A stretch of 17,232 bases of DNA from positions 126,980 through 144,211 of the forward strand of contig MU646704.1 in assembly GCA_026770585.1 (NCBI GenBank), written 5' to 3'. This stretch comes from Baffinella frigidus (lineage: Eukaryota; Cryptophyceae; Cryptomonadales; Baffinellaceae). Of this stretch, positions 7,101 through 12,298 are shown in pieces (position 1 is the stretch's first letter; every line of letters begins with the position of its first letter). The notes beneath the pieces are model-generated. The model saw only the letters and a program-made list of their open reading frames with translations. It was not told the origin of the DNA and made no database searches. Made by a program: the position numbers and the translations under genes.

Positions 7101-7818
7101 ACACCCTAGCCACTTAGGGTAGGGTATACACCATAAAACCTCAACCCTTGCCCGTGGGGCGTAGGGTTTAGGTGTTTTGTTCCCCCCTGTGAAGTTGACC
7201 CCCCCACGACCGGTGCCACACCCCTGCCTGCAGACCACATTTTCCCGCACCCCTCAGGCAGCGTTTGGCACGGGGGTGCAAAAAGTGTAGTTTGTGTACG
7301 GCTGCGCCGGCGCACAGCAGCTGTGTTGCGGATTGGCGATAATTGCTTTGCGTATTGGCAATGTGCGTGCGCCTGTTCTTGCCGGAGGCAAAAGAGATTT
7401 AGAGTTTAGAGGTTCGGGGGTGCTTGTTTCGAGGGTTTGGGGTTTAGGCGGTCGGGGGTATCTGTCTTGAGGGTTTAGGGGTTCGGGGGTACTTGACTTG
7501 GTTCGAGGGGCCGAGCCTTCGAGGGTCGCCAAAAGTTACCGAGGCCTTACGCGGACACGCTGACCTTGCCCCCGACACCTGAACCCGGAACCTGAAACCC
7601 TACGCCCTGAACCCCACACCTACACCCTACACCCTACACCCTACACCCTACACCCTACACCCTACACCCTACACCCTACACCCTACACCCTACACCCTGA
7701 ACCCGAAACCCGAACAACACCACAAAAAGGTATGAACTACACACCCAACTGACCCTAAACCCGAACGCCACCACCAGGCGACCGGGACCGCGGGTACGAC
7801 GACCGCGACCGCCGGTAG
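4117..7818 (+). CDS. FET-like RGG / RanBP2 zinc finger / RGG RNA-binding protein (3' part of gene)
   Basis: The inferred join is 4117-4163, 4450-4519, 4911-4940, 5436-5481, 5788-5851, 6271-6318, 6699-6772, 7778-7818. Every junction is AG/GT and every phase agrees, giving 420 nt ending in TAG (139 aa seen). The product starts with an RGG-rich segment (RGGGGYG, GGRYDDSYRGGG, SSYDRGGS, then YGGGGGYGGS twice-like). Next is a C-x2-C-x10-C-x2-C finger, GDWTCPGC ... ACFRCGE, split over two exons: the RanBP2 type that binds RNA in FUS/TAF15/EWS or ZRANB2. The tail is Asp/Arg/Gly/Tyr-rich (SDRDRGYDRGSDRDRGYG, ending DRDRR). In FET proteins an RRM precedes this region, so the 5' part with any RRM is probably upstream of the window or undetected. 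A Val replaces the conserved Asn of the finger. The likely role is nuclear pre-mRNA binding. The exon model is inference from motif and phase, not from transcripts. Confidence 0.72.
4164..4449 (+). repeat. Intron of CCCCAAA/CTCCAAA heptamers with decayed exon copy
   Basis: The intron starts GTAACCCCCAAACCC and is built of CCCCAAA and CTCCAAA units to about 4270. At about 4283-4312 there is a partial copy of the next exon's 5' part (run of GGC, GGGCGCTAC), with the acceptor AG changed to AC. It degrades into CGACCC and GAGCCC repeats, and then two copies of CCCCTGAACCCCTGGAAAGTGATG plus extra AAAGTGATGGTC units (4364-4426). Confidence 0.7.
4520..4910 (+). repeat. Intron with donor-side and acceptor-side exon remnants
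   Basis: It starts GTACGCCGGAACCC. At 4588-4616, GGGTCCTCGTGTG...CGCGGCGGCTGAGTACC copies the 3' end and donor of the preceding exon, with the serine codon turned into TGA. At 4739-4808 an acceptor-proximal block (GACGTTTTCAATTACC ... CAGCCCATGCAG) with TATGGCGGCGGCGACGGC copies the 5' start of the next exon; the same block precedes the real acceptor at 4911. GGCGGAACCCT units repeat at 4647 and 4708. Confidence 0.65.
5003..5109 (+). repeat. CCACACA heptamer satellite
   Basis: About fourteen nearly perfect seven-base CCACACA units inside the intron at 4941-5435. It is a two-base variant of CCCTAAA and the most homogeneous tract of the upstream gene. A donor-side exon remnant (GACCGCGGCGGCTCAGTACC) follows at 5195-5214, and another GACGTTTTCAAT acceptor-proximal copy at about 5334. 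Confidence 0.85.
5694..5726 (+). pseudogene. Decayed 5' copy of the zinc finger exon
   Basis: GAAGCAGGGCAAAAG followed by TCACGGCCGGGCGACTG matches the acceptor and first part of the intact exon at 5788, then breaks at the Trp codon (TGA) into CCCCAAA repeats. It lies upstream of the intact exon and keeps only acceptor plus 5' part, obeying the general rule of the two arrays. Confidence 0.65.
5936..6008 (+). pseudogene. Decayed downstream copy of the zinc finger exon
   Basis: ACGGCCGGGCGACTGGACGT through CTTCGCGTCCCAAGTAC copies nearly all of the exon at 5788-5851 and its donor but lacks the GCAG acceptor. A 4-nt loss after the first Cys codon and an added C near the end break the frame. It lies downstream of the intact exon and keeps 3' part plus donor. 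Confidence 0.7.
6100..6690 (+). repeat. CCCCAAA / CCCTAAA / CACGAAA intronic heptamer arrays
   Basis: The intron before the 6271 exon and the intron after it are filled with telomere-like heptamers. CCCCAAA runs at about 6145-6185, and a nearly pure CCCTAAA block lies at about 6420-6468. Interspersed are CCCGAAA and CACGAAA units and CTGTAAACC variants. The intact exon at 6271-6318 sits inside this sea of repeats. The minus-strand frame at 6131-6421 is a repeat artefact. Confidence 0.8.
6778..6862 (+). repeat. Dispersed repeat R fragment inside the last intron
   Basis: CCTTCCAAAGTTGACAG, TTTGTACCGCGAGCCCAGG, CTGTCAACTTGAGAACAGG and CAGCCCGAGCGG match the right half of repeat R. It lies just after the donor at 6773, so the last intron has received the same dispersed repeat found in the 5' region of the window and in intron 1 of the 12299 gene. 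Confidence 0.6.
6883..6921 (+). other. Possible cassette exon, or 3' copy of the 6699-6772 exon
   Basis: CGACCGTGGCTCCGACCGCG then ACCGCGGCTACG repeats the 3' end of the preceding exon, with an intact GTACC donor and an upstream CTAG acceptor. The 39 nt enter and leave in phase 1, so inclusion would add HSDRGSDRDRGYG without disturbing the frame. As a downstream copy with 3' part and donor it fits the duplication rule. The acceptor has a poor pyrimidine tract, so its use is uncertain. Confidence 0.45.
7380..7510 (-). repeat. Heptamer tract in the opposite orientation
   Basis: GAGGGTTTGGGGTTTAGG and GAGGGTTTAGGGGTTCGGGGG show the same telomere-like units on the opposite strand, within the last intron of the RGG gene. 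Most other tracts of this gene have the C-rich strand on top, so this marks a local inversion or independent origin. Confidence 0.6.
7615..7698 (+). repeat. CCCTACA heptamer satellite
   Basis: About eleven uninterrupted CCCTACA units close to the last acceptor of the RGG gene. It is among the purest arrays of the window, so probably young. It is followed by CCCGAAA units and then the 7776-7777 acceptor. Confidence 0.9.
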
Positions 7819-7841
7819 ATCCTCCAGCGCTCTCCCACAGA

Positions 7842-7865
7842 CCCGCCTCGAGATTCCGAGGCGGG
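7842..7865. terminator. Hairpin 24 bp after the stop of the RGG gene
   Basis: CCCGCCTCG (7842-7850) and CGAGGCGGG (7857-7865) form a perfect 9-bp stem with a 6-base loop. It lies in the presumed 3' UTR and could act in mRNA 3'-end formation or stability. This is inference from position. No convincing polyadenylation signal sits nearby; the AATAAA at 8209 is 390 bp away. Confidence 0.4.
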
Positions 7866-7967
7866 CCTGTCCCGGATTCCGGATCTTTTCTGTGGCTCCT
7901 GACCCAGGTCGGCAAATTTCATCGCCACAAGAGCAGCGCAGAGGTAGCTTTGATCATGAGGATGCGT

Positions 7968-8043
7968 CCCCCCCCCCCTGTGGCCCTACTGTAGGGTCCT
8001 AGGGGGGGGGGGGGGCGCCTCCTTATGCGCGAGGTACCCCTGT
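7968..8043. mobile_element. MITE family 1, right half
   Basis: GGCCCTACTGTAGGGTCCTA, a long G-run, then CCTCCTTATGCGCGAGGTACCCCTGT. The left terminal repeat is missing. Together with the left half at 8081 it gives a tail-to-tail arrangement around 8044-8080. Confidence 0.65.
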
Positions 8044-8080
8044 ATGGGTCGGGTGGCGGACCGTGTCATGACGGTGTGGG

Positions 8081-8132
8081 TACAGGGGTACCTCGCTCAC
8101 AAGGAGCCGCCCCCCCCCCTAGGACCCTACAT
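8081..8132. mobile_element. MITE family 1, left half
   Basis: TACAGGGGTACCTCGCTCAC, AAGGAGCCGC, a C-run and CCTAGGACCCTAC match the left half of the family. It is broken by a GTACAGTGCATGTAGG segment. Its end is inverted relative to the end at 8043, so the two halves could come from one element turned inside out or from two adjacent insertions. Confidence 0.65.
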
Positions 8133-8289
8133 GTACAGTGCATGTAGGCCTATCTATCCCTTCAGTGGCCAGGGGATCACAAATGGCCCCCCGGGGTTCG
8201 ATTTTTTTAATAAAGTATGAACCGATCCTCCCCCGTGTCGCGAGAAGGCTGGTCGTGGGCTGTGGCATACGCTGTCACATGCCCCATTG

Positions 8290-8520
8290 AGGATCACCCT
8301 TGAGCCGGTTCTGCTGAATTCCTCTGCACCGGACGGCTGGATGCTTGAAACAAAGCAGGGCCATCCTGCAGAACAAGTTCCAGTGTCCACCTCACGAGCC
8401 TCTGCACTGGAGAGCTCAATGCGATCCGAACGCAAAAATGCTTTCTCTGCAGATCCTTTCTACGGAAGGGCGTGTCGTTGGGCCATGTTGGGAGAAATTA
8501 AAACCTAAAGGACCTCAAGG
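8290..8520 (-). repeat. Inverted partner of the block at 9680-9810
   Basis: On the minus strand this block shares CTTTAGGT, GACACTGGAACTTGTTCTGC, GGCC and CCGGTGCAGAGGA in the same order as 9680-9810. The two blocks are inverted around about 1.2 kb of MITEs. The frames at 8154-8560 are not conserved between the copies and are not called. Confidence 0.55.
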
Positions 8521-8639
8521 ACAGGGGTACCTCGCTCCCGAGAAACCGCCCTCCCCCTAGGACCACCATAGGGCCCTGGGCATAGTCCTACTGTAGGGTC
8601 CTTGGGGGGTGCACTTTCTTACGAGGGAGGTACCTCTGT
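8521..8639. mobile_element. MITE family 1 copy
   Basis: Left end ACAGGGGTACCTCGCTCCCG, right end the complement (ACGAGGGAGGTACCTCTGT). The core ACCATAGGGCCCTGGGCATA leads to CTACTGTAGGGTCCTTGG. TIRs are slightly diverged and length is typical of the family. Confidence 0.8.
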
Positions 8640-8888
8640 ATGGCGGGAGCTCAAAAAAACAAGGACCTAAAGTTGGCGGGGCCTCTCAGCACAGGATCCT
8701 TGAGGTTATTCGCTAATACAAAATCAAACACTTCAAGTTGTGAGAAGTAATTTGCAATATTGTAGGGTTTGGGGGTTTTAAAATTTGTACCAGGAAATGA
8801 CTTTTGGACCTAACTAGAAAAACTTCCAGCCCTGGGACCCTTTCCTAAGACCCCTCCTCGGGAAAGGTAGGCCCGCCTCGGCATCCGC
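8640..8888. other. AT-richer intergenic stretch, no gene seen
   Basis: Between two MITEs. It contains GGGTTTGGGGGTTTTAAAATTTGTACCAGG, whose final GGGGGTT...ATTTGTACCAGG pattern recurs near 13928-13950, and a CCTTTCC...GGAAAGG inverted pair around 8850-8870. It is probably old repeat material. Confidence 0.4.
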
Positions 8889-8995
8889 ACTCACCCCCGA
8901 GTGGCCAGTAGGCGCACACACCCTACCGTAGGGCCCTAGGACCTGCCTAGGACCTCTTTGGGGTCAATTTTGACCCCATGGCCACTTAACGGATA
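8889..8995. mobile_element. MITE family 2 copy
   Basis: GAGTGGCCAGTAGG, CACCCTACCGTAGGGCCCTA, GGACCTGCCTAGGACCTC, an internal GGGGTCAATTTTGACCCC palindrome and right end GGCCACTTAACGGATA. The left end is degraded. Confidence 0.7.
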
Positions 8996-9043
8996 CAGGG
9001 GCTACTCGAAGCTCACAATATGCTCCGCCCTGGGGCCTCCTGC

Positions 9044-9166
9044 ACAGCGGCACCTCGCTCATAAGAAAAGCCCCTCCCCCCCCCTAGGACCACCGTATGG
9101 CCCTAGGCATTAGCCCACTGTAGGGTCCTAGGGGGAGGCAGTTTCTTATGAGCGAGGTACCCCTGT
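9044..9166. mobile_element. MITE family 1 copy
   Basis: Left end ACAGCGGCACCTCGCTCATA, right end CTTATGAGCGAGGTACCCCTGT. The core CCTAGGACCACCGTATGG ... GTAGGGTCCTAGG is typical. The left terminal repeat has several substitutions. Confidence 0.8.
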
Positions 9167-9224
9167 AGGCATACATGGCATCATAGGACCATCCTAGGGG
9201 CGGCGCGAGTCCCTACCTTGGAGT

Positions 9225-9413
9225 ACAGGGGTATCTGGGCTACAAGAAACCAGAACTTAAGAACACAGACCGGATTCGGGCCCCCCGTTTTCCGAATTTA
9301 GTACCAGAGGGTTGACTAAACATTGTGTCGAGTCCACCCTCTGGTACTAATTCAAGAAAAAAACACCGTCCGATGTCGGAGCACCCGTGTTCTTGTAGCC
9401 CAGATACCCCTGT
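9225..9413. mobile_element. Related MITE with a nested inverted repeat
   Basis: Termini ACAGGGGTATCTGGGCTACA and the complement of TTCTTGTAGCCCAGATACCCC + TGT are perfect over about 27 bases and share the CAGGGGTA start with family 1. The interior carries an independent inverted repeat: TTAGTACCAGAGGG (near 9298) against CCCTCTGGTACTAA (near 9338). Flanked by TA on both sides. It may be a composite of one element inserted in another. Confidence 0.75.
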
Positions 9414-9492
9414 AAAGGATCACCGACTGCTGCTCCGGGAACTTGGAGCGGCTGCGGCTTTTGGACTAGTTGTGGGCAGTGTCCACAGCACT

Positions 9493-9608
9493 ACATATCC
9501 CTGAAGTTCAAGTGGCGAGGGGGTCAAAATTGACCCCCAAGAGGCCCTAGGCAGTTCCTAGAGGGCCCTACGGTAGGGCGCATGAGCCTACTCGCCACGT
9601 AAGGGATA
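9493..9608. mobile_element. MITE family 2 copy, inverted orientation
   Basis: CATATCCCTGAAG, then GGGGGTCAAAATTGACCCCC, a CCTAGGCAGTTCCTAG core, GGGCCCTACGGTAGGG and the terminal ACGTAAGGGATA. The order is reversed relative to the copies at 8889 and 10173. Confidence 0.7.
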
Positions 9609-9679
9609 GCCCAAATACACCTGCAACGCCTCCACACGCTGCATCCTCGCCACGAACAGTGACCGCACTTTCTTGGGCG

Positions 9680-9810
9680 ACAAGCCGGTTCCTTTAGGTC
9701 CTTTAGGTTCTTCGAGCTCCCACCATAGGCGGACACCGGAACTTGTTCTGCAGAAAGGCCATGCTTCCTTTCGGATCACATTCAGGCCCCCCGGTGCAGA
9801 GGATCGCGTT
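9680..9810 (+). repeat. Plus-strand partner of the 8290-8520 block
   Basis: It contains CCTTTAGGTCCTTTAGGTTC, GACACCGGAACTTGTTCTGC, AAAGGCCATGC and CCCCGGTGCAGAGGAT, matching the reverse complement of 8290-8520. It is probably the remains of a larger dispersed element. The short frame at 9673-9903 is not trusted. Confidence 0.55.
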
Positions 9811-9863
9811 ATTGCACAGGCTCACAACCTAAGACCCACACCGCTACACGTGCAGTGCAGCTC

Positions 9864-9984
9864 TGCAGGGGTACCTCGACGTTTTGCACACGCCCCCTAC
9901 TAGAGGACGGTCATATGCTCCTAGGAATAGGCCCAGCGTAGGGTCCCAGGGCTCTGCGTGTTCTTAATTTCGAGGTGATACTGT
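9864..9984. mobile_element. MITE family 1 copy, strongly diverged
   Basis: It starts TGCAGGGGTACCTCGACG, has a residual core (CTCCTAGGAATAGGCCCAGC, GTAGGGTCCCAGGG) and ends TTTCGAGGTGATACTGT. The TIR and core are recognisable but many bases differ, so this is probably an old copy. Confidence 0.6.
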
Positions 9985-9997
9985 AGTAACGGAGGCT

Positions 9998-10117
9998 ACA
10001 GGGGTACCTCGCTCATAAGAAACCGCCACCCCCCTAGGACCACAGTAGGGCCCTAGGCATAGTCCCTACTGTAGGGTCCTAGGGGGGGTTGGTTTCTTAT
10101 GAGAGAGGTACCCCTGT
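9998..10117. mobile_element. MITE family 1 copy, well preserved
   Basis: ACAGGGGTACCTCGCTCATA at the left and its near-perfect complement at the right (TTATGAGAGAGGTACCCCTGT). T precedes and A follows the element, giving TA at each edge. The core CCCCTAGGACCACAGTAGGG + CCCTAGGC is typical. Confidence 0.85.
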
Positions 10118-10172
10118 ACAGGGAGTACTCGCGAACTCGCGAACAAGGGCACGCACCGCCCTGGGTCCTACT

Positions 10173-10274
10173 GTACATATCCCTTAAGTGGCCAGTAGGC
10201 TCATACGCCCTACCGTAGGGCCCTAGGACCTGGCGTGGGTCTTTTAACCCCCTGGCCACTTAAGGGATATGTAC
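10173..10274. mobile_element. MITE family 2, near-perfect palindromic copy
   Basis: GTACATATCCCTTAAGTGGC + CAG and its exact complement at the right end give a 23-bp perfect terminal inverted repeat. The core CGCCCTACCGTAGGGCCCTA + GGACC is the part it shares in style with family 1. It is the best-preserved copy and the reference for the family. Confidence 0.85.
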
Positions 10275-10424
10275 ACCTGTTCCTAGGAGCACAGGGAAAA
10301 CAAGAGAAGGCGCGTGTCTTTATTCGCGGGAAAGCCTTGTATGTATCAACAGTTGTGGGACTCTCCGAGAGAGCCTAGGACCCCTCTAGAGACGGGGTGT
10401 GCCCTTGGTCTCAAGAAACCCCTT

Positions 10425-10543
10425 ACAGGAGTACCTCGCTCATAAGAAACCGCCCCCCCCCCTAGGACCACCATAGGACCCTAGGCACAGCCCTACTGCA
10501 GAGTCATTGGGGGTGGTGGTTTCTTGTGAGTGAGGTACCCCAT
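10425..10543. mobile_element. MITE family 1 copy abutting the stop codon of the TPR gene
   Basis: Left end ACAGGAGTACCTCGCTCATA, right end TTGTGAGTGAGGTACCCC, after which the expected CTGT is altered to CATTACA. The right edge is about 5 bp from the TGA of the minus-strand gene (10549-10551), so the element must supply most or all of that gene's 3' UTR. Confidence 0.8.
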
Positions 10544-10548
10544 TACAA

Positions 10549-11732
10549 TCAGGCCTCTCCTTCCATCCGAACAAGGTTAGCCAGTTCGGCCTCCACGGAC
10601 TTGATGAGCTCCTCCTCCCCGAGCTCCGGATCGAGGACTTTGAGGTGCGTGGTGGCGTCACGCAGCACTTGGCATGCGGAGAGCATGGCGTGCACCGCTT
10701 CCTGGTTCTCGCGCATCAGGTCGAGCAGAGCGCGCACCTCCGCCGCAGCGTCTTGAGGCTTCCCGCGTGCCTGGGGGGAGCGAAAGGTTCAAGGGGTGCG
10801 TTTGTCTTCACTCGGGAAAGGTGGAAACTGTGGCAGACGCTATCGGCCGTGGTGGAATGCAACCACCAACCCTCACAGCCTGAGCAAATGGCCGATTGAG
10901 ATCACGTATTTCCCTTGGAGGCCGCCGGATTCCGGCGTCCGTGGAGCCATTTTGCCCTGGAATCGTGAGGGTTGGTGGAATTGAGTGTGGGGTTCCAATA
11001 TCGGGGTGCAGATGCACGGACCTCGTGAAGTCGCGCCCTGAAGAGAAGGCTGTCCAGCTCCATGACGTCGAGACGCCCGCTGCTTCGCGACTGCTCCTGG
11101 GCCGCCTCTCGATAGCGCGGAACCAGCGTCTCCAGCTCGTCGAATGCGTCCATCTTGAAGAGCGCGTTGATCAGGGTGCTGAGAACAGCCAGCTCACGGG
11201 CGGGGTTCTTGTCTTCGCACAGCGGCACGGCAGCCAGCGCGCTCCGCAGAAGCTCCACCCCCTCCTCTAGTCGCCCTTCTTTCACTGCCGTAAGCCCGAG
11301 GCCTTGGCACGCGCTGCACTCTACTGTGAAGAAGCCGTGGGCTGCTCCCAGCGCTCGTGCTTTTTCGTAATGCGTCGTGGCCTCCCCTTTCCTGTCGAGA
11401 AAAAGGAGGGTGGCCGCGAGGTTGCACATCGCTTGGCTTTGGTCCCGGAACCGCTCCATGGTACCGAGGACCGCGACGCGCCGTTCCTCTAGGTTGGCGG
11501 AAGAGTCCAGATGGCCTGTGCTGCTCGTTGAGGCGAATCCCGACCTGTATGCTGCCGCGAAGATTGAGAGGATGGTATTGCACATGTCGTCAGGCTGCTC
11601 CTCCATCAGCTCCTCCATGCGCCCCTCCCACGCAAGCACCCCCTTCCAATCCCGAGCGGCATGAGCCCCGTTCAATTTCTCCCAGACGTCCTTGATAGGG
11701 AGGGGAGGTACGTCCGCGCTCGCCCCAGCCAT
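10549..11732 (-). CDS. TPR-like helical repeat protein, two exons, 310 aa
   Basis: Exon 1 is 11732-11022 (237 codons), exon 2 is 10770-10549 (73 codons plus TGA). The intron 11021-10771 starts GTCCGT, ends CCCCAG and joins in phase 0. The ATG at 11732 is chosen; a GTG one codon upstream is not credible in a eukaryote. Helix pairs resembling TPRs lie at about residues 20-48, 100-133 (CNLAATLLFLDRKGEATTHY), 140-170 (GLTAVKEGRLEEGVELLRSA) and 180-213 (LINALFKMDAFDELETLV). The C-terminal 70 residues are helical and acidic (LGEEELIKSVEAELANL). No signal peptide or membrane span. TPR proteins usually scaffold complexes; the partner cannot be told. Convergent with the RGG gene and divergent from the RRM gene. 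Its intron lacks heptamer repeats, unlike both neighbours. Confidence 0.75.
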
Positions 11733-12298
11733 CACACCTCCGGAGGCTCGGAATCTCGTCTTTCGCTGCCACCACTCTTCCTCACCGCTTCTCCGAAGCG
11801 TCTTCCTCGGACTTTCCGTTGATTTCGACGTCGAGTTTGCAGCGTCGTCGAATTTCGACCTGCTGACAAATTAAAATGCCATTTTCGGTACAAATTTTGA
11901 GTTTTAGCAGCTTTGCAGAAAAGCTGGGAAATCACGATTTGGTTCACTTCGGTCGGCTGGGCAAGGCGAGGGGAGGGAGCGCCGTCATCCTTTCTTTCCA
12001 ACGCCGACCCCGCAGCGGACTGGAGAGAAGGCCAGTGCACCTGTCGGTGTCTTCTTCTTCTCGGCGTCTTCTCGGCCGTTGTCCCAGCGCGAGCTTGGCC
12101 CTGCCGCAGCGAGCAGCCCTGCAAGGTTGCGCGGATATCCGCCCCCTTGGAGGGCGCTTCGAGAGAAGCGGGTGTGAACGCGCGAGGAGTGGCGAGGTGA
12201 GGCTCGCTGCCTCGTGGCCCGCTGTCGCCGGGCATCTGAGCGCCGTCGCACCCGGGAGGCCTGCTCCGCGGCTTGAGCGGCGTTGACCGCGGATCGCC
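11733..12298. promoter_or_regulatory. Divergent promoter region between the TPR and RRM genes
   Basis: This 566-bp interval separates two start codons pointing away from each other, so it should hold both promoters and 5' UTRs. The middle (about 11862-11945) is AT-rich against a GC-rich background and contains a CAGCTTTGCAGAAAAGCTG stem. No TATA box or known motif can be asserted. Open frames across it on both strands (11876-12286 +, 11732-12421 -) overlap each other and show no domain. Confidence 0.45.

Noticed and set aside
8209-8214. AATAAA as polyadenylation signal of the RGG gene
   Set aside because: 390 bp beyond the stop in repeat debris next to a T-run; an isolated hexamer is expected by chance.
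10932-10965. Resemblance of CCGTGGAGCCATTTTGCCCTGG to the dinoflagellate spliced leader
   Set aside because: Several mismatches, and it lies inside the intron of the TPR gene on the opposite strand. Not usable as evidence for the lineage.
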